From assembly GCF_023073415.1 (NCBI RefSeq), contig NZ_JADPJL010000047.1:1-64000 (forward strand): DNA of 64,000 nucleotides, written 5' to 3'. Under the pieces are notes generated by a model. It was not told the origin of the DNA, did not search any database, and saw nothing but the letters and a program-made list of their open reading frames with translations. The position numbers and the translations under genes are program-made. This document shows positions 44,523-52,597 of the stretch, one piece after another; positions within the stretch are counted from its first letter, which is position 1, and each line of letters opens with the position of its first letter. Source of the stretch: Bradyrhizobium sp. 190. Lineage in GTDB: Bacteria > Pseudomonadota > Alphaproteobacteria > Rhizobiales > Xanthobacteraceae.

Positions 44523-45050
44523 ATGAAAGTAATAGGCCTCGCGGGATGGAGCGGCGCCGGCAAGACCACCTTGCTGACGCGGGTGATCCCGCAATTGCAG
44601 AAACGGGGCCTGCGCGTATCCGTGATCAAGCACGCCCATCACGCCTTCGATGTCGACGTGCCCGGCAAGGATTCCTGGAAGCATCGCGAGGCCGGTGCGG
44701 CCGAAGTCCTGGTGTCGTCCAGCCAGCGCTGGGCCCTGATGCACGAGCTGCGCGGGGCCCGCGAGCCGCGGCTGCCGGAACTGCTGGCAAAGATGTCGCC
44801 GGTCGATCTCGTCGTCGTCGAGGGTTTCAAGCGCGAGCCGCACCGCAAAATCGAGATTTATCGCGCCGCGAATGAAAAACCGCTGCTGTTCCCCGACGAT
44901 CCCGGCATTGTCGGCATCGCGACCGATACGGCGGTTGAAACCACGCTGCCGACCGCCCATCTCGACGATATCGAGGCGGTGGCGGCGATGATGCTGAAAT
45001 CGGCGATATCGCTCGAGGACGTGCTGGCGAAATGCGAAGCTGAGGGCTGA
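44523..45050 (+). CDS. mobB: MobB, molybdopterin-guanine dinucleotide accessory GTPase
   Basis: The protein has 175 residues. The P loop is at the start (GLAGWSGAGKTTLLTRVIP), and the conserved HAHHAFDVDVPGKDSWKHR and VVVEGFKREPHRKIEIYR follow. MobB assists MobA. The moeA gene begins 8 bp downstream. It is divergent from the fdhD-mobA pair. Confidence 0.93.
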   Translation: MKVIGLAGWSGAGKTTLLTRVIPQLQKRGLRVSVIKHAHHAFDVDVPGKDSWKHREAGAAEVLVSSSQRWALMHELRGAREPRLPELLAKMSPVDLVVVEGFKREPHRKIEIYRAANEKPLLFPDDPGIVGIATDTAVETTLPTAHLDDIEAVAAMMLKSAISLEDVLAKCEAEG

Positions 45051-45058
45051 TCAGGCAC

Positions 45059-46312
45059 ATGGCGCAATTGTCCGACGATTGCTTTGCCTTCGGCGGGCCG
45101 ATGATGTCGGTCGATGAGGCCGTGGGCCTCATTGCGACGCGCGTGACGCCGGTCGTGGATGTCGAGACGGTCATGCTTGCCCGCGCCGATGGCCGCATTC
45201 TCGCGCACGATATTTTGGCGCCGCTGCCGCTGCCACCCTTCACCAATTCCGCCGTCGACGGCTATGCGGTTTCGAGCCGCGACCTGCCGCAAAAGGAAGA
45301 ACAGGCATTTCCGGTGATCGGCCGCGTTCAGGCGGGTAGCTCCACGCCTGCGCCGCTCAAGCCGGGGCAGGCGGTGCGCATCTTTACCGGCGCGCCTATG
45401 CCCGAAGGCGCCGATACTGTGTTTATGCAGGAAGACGTGCGCGTTGACGGCGAGGAGGTCGTGCTTCCTGCGGGCCTGAAGCCCGGCGCCAATGTGCGGC
45501 CCGCGGGCGAAGACATTCCGTCAGGCTTTGCGGCGCTGCAGGCCGGCCAGCGGCTGCGGCCGCAGGATGTTGCGCTTGCCGCGGCCTTCGGCCTGACAGA
45601 GCTCGATGTCGTCAGGCGCCTTCGCATCGCCGTGTTCTCCACCGGCAACGAACTGGCGTCGCCGGGCGAAGCGCGCGCCACGGCGCAATTGTTCGATTCC
45701 AACCGTTTCATGCTGATGGCGATGCTGTCGCGGCTCGGCTGCGAGGTCAGCGATCTCGGCATCCTCAGGGACGACCGCGCCGCGCTCGCGCGCGCCCTGC
45801 AAGACGTGGCCGGCACCCACGACCTGATCCTCACCACCGGCGGCGTTTCGACCGGCGAGGAGGACCACGTCAAGGCGAGCGTCGAAAGCGTCGGCAGGCT
45901 GGTGCTGTGGCGGATGGCGATCAAGCCGGGGCGCCCCGTCGCGATGGGCATCATCGGCGGCACGCCTTTCATCGGATTGCCCGGCAATCCGGTGGCGAGT
46001 TTTGTCACCTTCGTTCACGTGGTGCGCCCCACGATCCTGGCGCTGTCAGGTGCGCGGCCGGAGCCGCTGATGCCGATGCCGGTTCGCGCCGCCTTCAGCT
46101 ACAAGAAGAAGATCGCGCGCCGCGAATATGTTCGCGTCAACCTGCGCAAGGCGGCGGACGGCGCGCTCGAAGCGGTGAAGTTTCCGCGCGAAGGTGCGGG
46201 CCTGTTGTCTTCGCTGGTCGATACCGATGGCCTGGTCGAACTCGGCGAACAGGTGACGCTGGTCGAGCCCGGCCAGACGGTCGGGTTTCTGTCTTATGCA
46301 GGTCTGATCTAG
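45059..46312 (+). CDS. moeA: MoeA, molybdopterin molybdenumtransferase
   Basis: The protein has 417 residues. It has the full MoeA set: PPFTNSAVDGYAVSSRDL, RIFTGAPMPEGADTVFMQED, RIAVFSTGNELASPGEA, TTGGVSTGEEDHVKASVE and GLPGNPVASFVTFVHVVRP. It ligates molybdate into molybdopterin. This is the conventional paralogue, while two others lie at 37682 and 38805. It follows mobB and is probably in the same transcript. Confidence 0.95.
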   Translation: MAQLSDDCFAFGGPMMSVDEAVGLIATRVTPVVDVETVMLARADGRILAHDILAPLPLPPFTNSAVDGYAVSSRDLPQKEEQAFPVIGRVQAGSSTPAPLKPGQAVRIFTGAPMPEGADTVFMQEDVRVDGEEVVLPAGLKPGANVRPAGEDIPSGFAALQAGQRLRPQDVALAAAFGLTELDVVRRLRIAVFSTGNELASPGEARATAQLFDSNRFMLMAMLSRLGCEVSDLGILRDDRAALARALQDVAGTHDLILTTGGVSTGEEDHVKASVESVGRLVLWRMAIKPGRPVAMGIIGGTPFIGLPGNPVASFVTFVHVVRPTILALSGARPEPLMPMPVRAAFSYKKKIARREYVRVNLRKAADGALEAVKFPREGAGLLSSLVDTDGLVELGEQVTLVEPGQTVGFLSYAGLI

Positions 46313-46316
46313 GAAT

Positions 46317-46442
46317 GTAGGGTGGGCAAAGGAGCGTCAGCGACGTGCCCACCATCTATCATCTGGCGCGCTTCTAGATGGTGGGCACGCTTCCGCCTTC
46401 GCTCTTCGAGCTACGGCGGACAAGTCGCTTTGCCCATCCCAC
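46317..46442. repeat. Composite inverted repeat
   Basis: The outer arms GTAGGGTGGGCAAAG (46317-46331) and 46428-46442 pair at 13 of 15 positions. Inside them a perfect 14-bp stem GTGCCCACCATCTA (46345-46358 and 46375-46388) is found. This is a typical dispersed repeat of this group. It fills the gap between moeA and the TusA-like gene. Confidence 0.7.
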
Positions 46443-46487
46443 GGACCGTCCGTTGACGAAGCAGTTCTGCTTCGCCATGGTCGGCGC

Positions 46488-46739
46488 ATGACGACGACAA
46501 AACTCGATCTTGCCGGGCTGAAATGCCCGCTTCCGGCGTTGAAGACGCGCAAGGCGCTGAAGACATTACCGCCCGGCGACAGGCTGGAAGTGCTCTGCAC
46601 GGATCCGCTGTCGGTAATCGACATCCCGAATCTCATTCGCGAGACCGGCGACAAGGTCGAAATCACCGAGCGCAGCCAGGACCGTATCGTGTTTTTGATA
46701 GAGAAAACAGCAGGTTCCGTGGAAAAGGCAAATGCCTGA
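46488..46739 (+). CDS. TusA/SirA-family sulfur carrier
   Basis: The protein has 83 residues. The Cys-Pro-x-Pro box is near residue 12 (GLKCPLPALKTRKAL), and the fold continues with LCTDPLSVIDIPNLI and a short end. TusA proteins carry persulfide to tRNA or to molybdoenzymes. The nearness of fdhD and FDH suggests sulfur supply for cofactor sulfuration. It stands alone with the TCS genes 87 bp downstream. Confidence 0.88.
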   Translation: MTTTKLDLAGLKCPLPALKTRKALKTLPPGDRLEVLCTDPLSVIDIPNLIRETGDKVEITERSQDRIVFLIEKTAGSVEKANA

Positions 46740-46825
46740 GCGGGACGGCTGGGGCAAAATCCTTGCTCGTCAATTAGACGACCGAGCGATTGCCGGGTGC
46801 GACATTCGGTCCTAGAAACCCCGGC

Positions 46826-48259
46826 ATGAACTTCCCGACATCGAAGGCGAGCGCAGCGGTATCCCCTGCCACGATCAATGAACCTGCGGCAAAACTCGGC
46901 AAACCGGCCGGCAGCCCCGAGTTCAGCGCGCTGGCGCAGGCCTCGATCCTGATCGTCGATGACGAGCCCGGGATGCGCAATTTTCTCGTGCGCACGCTGG
47001 GGCCGCGCTGCAAGCATGTGGCGGAGGCGGCCGACACCGACGAAGCCTCGCGCCTGCTCGACAAGAGCCGATTCGACGTCGTCATCCTCGACAACATCAT
47101 GCCGGGCAAGAATGGCGTCGACTGGCTCGCCGAGCAGCGCGCCGTCGGCTTCTTTGCCGACGCCATCCTCATCACCGCCTATGCCGATCTCGACACCGCC
47201 ATTCAGGCGCTGCGCGCCGGCGCGGTCGATTTCGTGCTGAAACCGTTCCGCTCTAACCAGATCTTGAACGCGGTGGCGCGTTGTCTGGACCGGGTCCGGT
47301 TGCAGCGCGAGAATTATGTGCTGCGCTATGCGCTGCGCGCTTCCTCCGATCGCACGTTCCTGCGCGACAATCTGATCGGGACGTCACCGGCGACCCGCGG
47401 CGTGCGGGAAACCATTGCCCGCGTCGCCCGCCTTCCGACATCAATCCTGCTCACCGGCGAATCCGGAACCGGCAAGGAAGTCGCGGCGCGCTCGATTCAT
47501 TCGCTGTCCGATCGCGCTGACAAGCCCTTCGTGCCGGTCAACTGTGCTGCGATTCCGCCCGAGATGATCGAGGCCGAACTGTTCGGCCACATCAAGGGAG
47601 CCTTCACCGGCGCAGACAGCGGGCGCGAGGGCCTGTTTCTCTATGCGCATGGCGGCACGCTGTTCCTGGATGAAATCGGCGAACTGCCGCTGCCGATGCA
47701 GAGCAAGTTGCTCCGCGTTCTGGAGGATCGCCGCGTTCGTCCCGTCGGCTCCGAGCGTGAGGTGCCGGTTGATCTTCGCCTCATCTTTGCGACCAATGCC
47801 GATCTGCAGAAGGGAGTAGAGAAGGGGCGCTTTCGGGCCGACCTCTATTATCGCCTGAACGTCATGCAGATTCATCTGCCGCTGCTGAAGGATCGCGGCG
47901 ACGACGTGCAGGAACTCGCCGCGATCTTCATGAACAAGCTCTCGATACAGCTCGGTATGCCGCCGGTTGCGATCGGCAGCGCGGTCCGCGCCGCATTGGC
48001 AAGTTACGACTGGCCGGGCAATGTGCGGGAGCTACGCAATCTGATCGAACGCACGCTGATCCTCGGCGCGTTCCCGGACGATTTCGCCGGGCCGCGAAGC
48101 GATGGCCAGCCGGCCGCCGCCGATAGCCTGGCCGATCTGGAGCGCCGGCACATTCTTTCTGTCCTGAAAGAAACCGGCGGCAACCGTGAGGAAGCCGCGC
48201 GCCGGCTTGGAATCTCGCGCAAGACCATCGACCGCAAATGCGCGCTATGGAATGTCTGA
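46826..48259 (+). CDS. Sigma-54-dependent NtrC-type response regulator
   Basis: The protein has 477 residues from ATG 46826 (GTG 46790 possible). A receiver domain (SILIVDDEPGMRNFL, phospho-acceptor Asp in VVILDNIMPGKNG) is followed by the AAA domain with ILLTGESGTGKEVAARS and the sigma-54 loop IKGAFTGADSG. A Fis-type HTH is at the end (NREEAARRLGISRKTIDRK). It should activate the sigma-54 promoter at 50368, downstream of its kinase gene. It overlaps the kinase gene or ends 14 bp before it, depending on the kinase start. Confidence 0.9.
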   Translation: MNFPTSKASAAVSPATINEPAAKLGKPAGSPEFSALAQASILIVDDEPGMRNFLVRTLGPRCKHVAEAADTDEASRLLDKSRFDVVILDNIMPGKNGVDWLAEQRAVGFFADAILITAYADLDTAIQALRAGAVDFVLKPFRSNQILNAVARCLDRVRLQRENYVLRYALRASSDRTFLRDNLIGTSPATRGVRETIARVARLPTSILLTGESGTGKEVAARSIHSLSDRADKPFVPVNCAAIPPEMIEAELFGHIKGAFTGADSGREGLFLYAHGGTLFLDEIGELPLPMQSKLLRVLEDRRVRPVGSEREVPVDLRLIFATNADLQKGVEKGRFRADLYYRLNVMQIHLPLLKDRGDDVQELAAIFMNKLSIQLGMPPVAIGSAVRAALASYDWPGNVRELRNLIERTLILGAFPDDFAGPRSDGQPAAADSLADLERRHILSVLKETGGNREEAARRLGISRKTIDRKCALWNV

Positions 48260-48272
48260 GCGGGCAGGCAGC

Positions 48273-50276
48273 ATGAACGAGCCGGCGCGCGGGCGCTCCG
48301 TTCGTTTTCGGCTGCTGGCGATCGCGCTGCTGCCCATGCTGGTCATCCTGCCGCTGCTGCTCGGGGTCGCCATTTATCGCTGGAATGCGAGGTTCGACGC
48401 CACGCTGATTTCGAAGGTGAATGGCGATCTCACCATCGCGCATCAGTATCTGGCCCGCATTCTGGAAAAGACCGGCGTTCAGATCCGCGCACTCGGCCTC
48501 TCCGCCCGCTTCCGCGATGTGGAAGAGCACGATCCGCTGTCCGCCGTGGCCGACCTGCTCGAAACTTCCCGCAAGGAGCTCGGTCTCGACTTTCTCTATC
48601 TGATGGACTCGAGCGGAAAGATCCTCGCCTCGTCACCCGCGTTTCCGGGACGGCCAAAGCGCGATTGGCCGATCATTACTTCGGCGTTGTCGGGGGAAGC
48701 GCCGTCCGCCGGCATCGACATCTTCACCAATGACGAGCTCGCGGCGATTTCGCCCGCGCTTGCCGAACGTGCGCGCCTCGATCTGGTGCCGACGCCGAAC
48801 GCGGTGCCGACCGATCGCAGCACGGAAACGCACGGCATGGTCGTGCATGCGGCGAGCCGGGCGACGACCCCTGGGGGAGCGCCGGCTGCGTTGGTCGGGG
48901 GCATTCTGCTCAATCAGAATCTGGAGTTCATCGATACGATCAACGACCTCGTCTACCAGTCGGCCAGCCTCCCGGAGGGCAGCCAGGGAACGGCGACGCT
49001 GTTTCTGGACGACGTGCGGATTTCGACCAACGTCCGCCTGTTCGAGGGACGGCGCGCGCTGGGGACGCGGGTATCGGCAGCGGTCCGCTCTGCAGTGATG
49101 GGTGAGGGACGCACCTGGCTAGACAGCGCGTTCGTCGTCAACGACTGGTACATTTCAGCCTACGAGCCGCTCGTCGACAGCTATGGCAAGCGCGTCGGCA
49201 TGCTCTATGTCGGGTTTCTGCAGAAACCGTTCAACGACGCGAAGTTTGAGACGCTCCTGATTATCGCGCTCGCATTCATCGTGATCACGGCAGCAACCGT
49301 GCCGATCTTCCTGCGCTGGGCGCAGTCGATATTCATGCCTCTCGAACGCGTCACGACGACGATCGGCGAAGTGGAGAGTGGCAATCTGTCCGCCCGCACC
49401 AAATTGCCGGCGTCGGGCGACGAGATCGGCCGCGTGGCGTTTCACCTCGATACCCTGCTCGACCAGATCCAGGAGCGCGACCGGCAATTGCGCGAGTGGA
49501 ACGAGGAGTTGAATACGCGGGTCCGCGAGCGAACCAGGGATCTCGAGCATGCCAATCTGAAGCTGGAGGCGACTACCAAGCAGCTCATCATGTCCGAGAA
49601 GCTCGCCGCGATCGGCGAAATTACCGCCGGCGTGGCGCATGAGATCAACAATCCGATCGCGGTGATGCAGGGCAACCTCGACGTCATCCGCAGCGTGATC
49701 GGCGACGAGGCCGACAAGGCCAAGGTCGAGTTCCGCCTGCTGGATGAGCAGATTCACCGCATCAGCCAGATCGTCATGAAGCTGCTCCAGTTTGCGCGAC
49801 CGGAGGAATACGCCGGCTATATCGAGCGCCACGCGCCGGGGAGCGTCGTTCAGGATTGTTTGCCGCTGGTCCAGCATCTCCTGAACAAGACTGAAATCAG
49901 GGTAGTGAGAGAAGATCGGGCGAGCCGCCTGGTCCTGATGAATCGCACCGAGCTTCAGCAGGTGGTGATCAATCTGATCGTCAACGCCATCCATGCCATG
50001 CCCGACGGCGGCACGCTGGCACTCCGCTCGTTCGACGCCGATCGCGACGGCAACGCGGGCATTTCAGTAGAAGTGGCCGACACCGGCATCGGCATGAACG
50101 CGGATGTCATGGACAAGGTGTTCGATCCCTTCTTCACGTCGAAACGCCGGGAAGGCACCGGCCTTGGTCTGTCCATCAGTCAGACGCTGGTGAAGCGCCA
50201 ACGCGGCCATATCACTGTCGAAAGCCGGATCGGCGCGGGGAGCACATTCCGCGTATGGCTGCCGGAAGCGAGCTGA
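48273..50276 (+). CDS. Sensor histidine kinase with periplasmic sensing domain
   Basis: The protein has 667 residues from ATG 48273 (ATG 48252, overlapping the regulator stop, is the alternative). Membrane segments lie at about 15-35 and about 322-345, enclosing a large Cache-like sensor (YLMDSSGKILASSPAFPG). A HAMP domain (ERVTTTIGEVESGNLSART), the His box (GEITAGVAHEINNPIAVMQG) and the ATP site (ADTGIGMNADVMDKVFDPFF, GTGLGLSIS) follow. The likely signal is a small carboxylate such as formate or oxalate, inferred from the downstream carrier. Confidence 0.88.
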   Translation: MNEPARGRSVRFRLLAIALLPMLVILPLLLGVAIYRWNARFDATLISKVNGDLTIAHQYLARILEKTGVQIRALGLSARFRDVEEHDPLSAVADLLETSRKELGLDFLYLMDSSGKILASSPAFPGRPKRDWPIITSALSGEAPSAGIDIFTNDELAAISPALAERARLDLVPTPNAVPTDRSTETHGMVVHAASRATTPGGAPAALVGGILLNQNLEFIDTINDLVYQSASLPEGSQGTATLFLDDVRISTNVRLFEGRRALGTRVSAAVRSAVMGEGRTWLDSAFVVNDWYISAYEPLVDSYGKRVGMLYVGFLQKPFNDAKFETLLIIALAFIVITAATVPIFLRWAQSIFMPLERVTTTIGEVESGNLSARTKLPASGDEIGRVAFHLDTLLDQIQERDRQLREWNEELNTRVRERTRDLEHANLKLEATTKQLIMSEKLAAIGEITAGVAHEINNPIAVMQGNLDVIRSVIGDEADKAKVEFRLLDEQIHRISQIVMKLLQFARPEEYAGYIERHAPGSVVQDCLPLVQHLLNKTEIRVVREDRASRLVLMNRTELQQVVINLIVNAIHAMPDGGTLALRSFDADRDGNAGISVEVADTGIGMNADVMDKVFDPFFTSKRREGTGLGLSISQTLVKRQRGHITVESRIGAGSTFRVWLPEAS

Positions 50277-50278
50277 CC

Positions 50279-50315
50279 GGACATTTTGTCCAAGGCGCGT
50301 CCGGACATTTTGTCC
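50279..50315. promoter_or_regulatory. Tandem enhancer-like palindromes GGACATTTTGTCC
   Basis: Two identical 13-bp palindromes (50279-50291 and 50303-50315) lie 24 bp apart, two helix turns, just after the kinase stop codon. They precede the sigma-54 promoter by about 55-90 bp. I infer binding sites for the NtrC-type regulator at 46826. Confidence 0.75.
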
Positions 50316-50367
50316 ATGGCTGCGAGAATCCCTCCACTAAGTGATTGATTTTCCGTATCGCGCCATT

Positions 50368-50383
50368 TGGCACGCGGATTGCT
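50368..50383 (+). promoter_or_regulatory. Sigma-54 promoter TGGCAC-N5-TTGCT
   Basis: TGGCAC at 50368-50373 and TTGCT at 50379-50383 have the exact -24/-12 spacing of RpoN promoters. Transcription would start near 50395, giving a leader of about 265 bases before the OFA carrier gene. An NtrC-type regulator is encoded just upstream. Confidence 0.8.
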
Positions 50384-50660
50384 GTCCCTCCAACCTAAGA
50401 GTTGAAATGGGGAGGGGGCGCGATGGCCGGATGTTCGGTCGCAAAGGGGGCGACAGCGCGAGCGAAGTCGTTCGCTGCTTGCGTCTTCCTGACGCGCTCG
50501 CACCGCACTCAAAACGATTTTGCCTCGAGACCAACTCCGATCGGTCGCGTGTGCGCCACACGTGCACGCACAGCGATCGGCGTTTCGCGGCTCACCTCAC
50601 GCAATTCCCCAACTTTCCAACCGATGTGCCGGTAAGGCCACGAACCCGGAGGTTTTTTCT

Positions 50661-52313
50661 ATGAGCACTGCCGATGTCACTCTTGCACCATCAGGTGCGC
50701 TCGGACTCCTTGACAAGGAGCGAACAATCGCAACCGCCGGCTTCAATCGCTGGCTGGTGCCTCCGGCGGCGCTTTGCATCCATCTCTGCATCGGCATGGC
50801 CTATGGCTTCAGCGTGTTCTGGCTGCCGCTGTCGCGCGCGCTCGGGATGAGCGCGCCGAAGGTATGCTCCGACATGACGCTGGTGCAGGAACTCTTCACC
50901 ACCACCTGCGACTGGAAGGTCGCCAGCATGGGCTGGATGTACACGCTGTTCTTTGTGCTGCTCGGTATTGCCGCCGCGGTGTGGGGCGGCTGGCTCGAGC
51001 GCGTCGGCCCGCGCAAGGCGGGCTTCGTCTCGGCGCTGTGCTGGTGCGGTGGCCTGTTCCTCGGCGCGATCGGCATCTACACGCATCAGCTTTGGTTGCT
51101 GTGGCTCGGCTCGGGCGTGATCGGCGGCATCGGTCTTGGTCTCGGTTACATCTCGCCGGTGTCGACGCTGGTGAAATGGTTCCCTGACCGCCGCGGCATG
51201 GCGACCGGCATGGCCATCATGGGTTTTGGCGGCGGTGCCATGATCGGCGCGCCGCTGGCGAACCTGCTGATGAACTATTTCAAGTCGCCGACCTCGGTCG
51301 GCGTCTGGGAAACCTTCGTCGCAATGGGCGTCATCTATTTCGTGTTCATGATGATCGGCGCGTTCCGCTATCGCATTCCGCCGGCCGGCTGGCGGCCCGA
51401 GGGCTGGACGCCGCCGGCAAAAGCCAATGCGATGATCTCGCAGAACCACGTTCATCTGAAGGACGCGCACAAGACGCCGCAATTCTGGCTGATCTGGTGG
51501 GTGCTCTGCCTCAACGTGTCGGCGGGCATTGGCGTGATCGGCATGGCTTCGCCGATGCTGCAGGAAATCTTCGCCGGCAAGCTGATCGGATTGCCCGACG
51601 TCGGCTTCAACCAGCTCGACGCCACGCAGAAGGCGACGATCGCCGGCATCGCGGCCGGCTTCGCCGGACTGCTCTCGCTGTTCAACATCGGCGGCCGCTT
51701 CTTCTGGGCGTCGCTGTCGGACAAGATCGGCCGCAAGAACACCTATTATACGTTCTTCATCCTCGGCATCGTGCTCTACGCGCTGGCGCCGACCTTCGCC
51801 GCGATGGGTTCGAAGCTTTTGTTCGTGCTCGGCTTCGGCATCATCCTGTCGATGTATGGCGGCGGCTTCGCCACCGTGCCGGCCTATCTCGCCGACATGT
51901 TCGGCACCCAGTTCGTCGGCGCGATCCACGGCCGTCTGCTGACGGCCTGGTCGACGGCTGGCATCATCGGTCCCGTGGTCGTGAACTACATCCGCGAGTT
52001 CCAGCTTGCCGCCGGCGTTCCGCGCGACCAGCTCTACAACACCACGATGTACATCCTGTGCGCCATGCTGATCGCGGGCCTGATCTGCAACTACCTGATC
52101 AAGCCGGTCGATAAAAAATGGCACATGAGCGATGCCGAGGTCGCCAAGCTGCAGGCGGCAACGGCGACCGCGGGGGCATCGGGACCGTCGGGCTCCTATG
52201 GCATCGGATTTGGCGGGCTCGACGCCAAGGCCGCGCTGTTCTGGGCGTTTGTCGGCACCCCGCTGGCCTGGGGCGTGTGGAAGACGCTGGAAAGCGCCGT
52301 CAAGATACTTTGA
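50661..52313 (+). CDS. OFA-family MFS carrier (oxalate:formate antiporter-like)
   Basis: The protein has 550 residues from ATG 50661, preceded by GGAGGT. Upstream in-frame codons are not used. About 12 membrane helices are present, with the MFS loop WFPDRRGMATGMAIMGFGGG and the second-half motif LSDKIGRKNTYYTFFILG. The first half includes an extra loop with Cys (SDMTLVQELFTTTCDWKVAS). OFA carriers exchange oxalate for formate or take up small carboxylates. Formate dehydrogenase genes follow, so oxalate or formate import is the best inference. A sigma-54 promoter precedes it. Confidence 0.85.
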   Translation: MSTADVTLAPSGALGLLDKERTIATAGFNRWLVPPAALCIHLCIGMAYGFSVFWLPLSRALGMSAPKVCSDMTLVQELFTTTCDWKVASMGWMYTLFFVLLGIAAAVWGGWLERVGPRKAGFVSALCWCGGLFLGAIGIYTHQLWLLWLGSGVIGGIGLGLGYISPVSTLVKWFPDRRGMATGMAIMGFGGGAMIGAPLANLLMNYFKSPTSVGVWETFVAMGVIYFVFMMIGAFRYRIPPAGWRPEGWTPPAKANAMISQNHVHLKDAHKTPQFWLIWWVLCLNVSAGIGVIGMASPMLQEIFAGKLIGLPDVGFNQLDATQKATIAGIAAGFAGLLSLFNIGGRFFWASLSDKIGRKNTYYTFFILGIVLYALAPTFAAMGSKLLFVLGFGIILSMYGGGFATVPAYLADMFGTQFVGAIHGRLLTAWSTAGIIGPVVVNYIREFQLAAGVPRDQLYNTTMYILCAMLIAGLICNYLIKPVDKKWHMSDAEVAKLQAATATAGASGPSGSYGIGFGGLDAKAALFWAFVGTPLAWGVWKTLESAVKIL

Positions 52314-52534
52314 TGACGGAGGACGCCGCGGGGCCGCCAGTCAGCGTATCCCGCGGCACCTTCACCCGGGTTCCGCGCAGCGATCGATGCGTCTTCGCAA
52401 TCGCAGCATGGGATGGCTTTATTGATCTTGCCGTCATTTCGCGGTCTCATTCGTGTAGACAGCGGGCGTGGGTCGAGAGCGGTGATTCCGCGGTCCCGCT
52501 CAAGTAAATCCTTGCCACAGCCTCATAATTCGCT

Positions 52535-52571
52535 TGGCATCTGGTATGCCAGAGATTAGAGTCGATCTAAT
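52535..52571. promoter_or_regulatory. Two palindromes upstream of formate dehydrogenase
   Basis: TGGCAT-CTGGT-ATGCCA (52535-52551) and ATTAGA-GTCGA-TCTAAT (52555-52571) lie 27-63 bp before the fdsB-type start codon. The first resembles a LysR-type box. The 220 bp between them and the carrier gene hold no gene. A promoter for fdsB should be here. No sigma-54 site is visible. Confidence 0.5.
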
Positions 52572-52597
52572 TCAGGTTCAGAGAACGAGACGTATCA

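Noticed and set aside
50691-52124. 477-codon minus-strand frame rich in His, Arg and Asp
   Set aside because: It mirrors the OFA carrier codons exactly and has a composition typical of antisense translation of membrane proteins.
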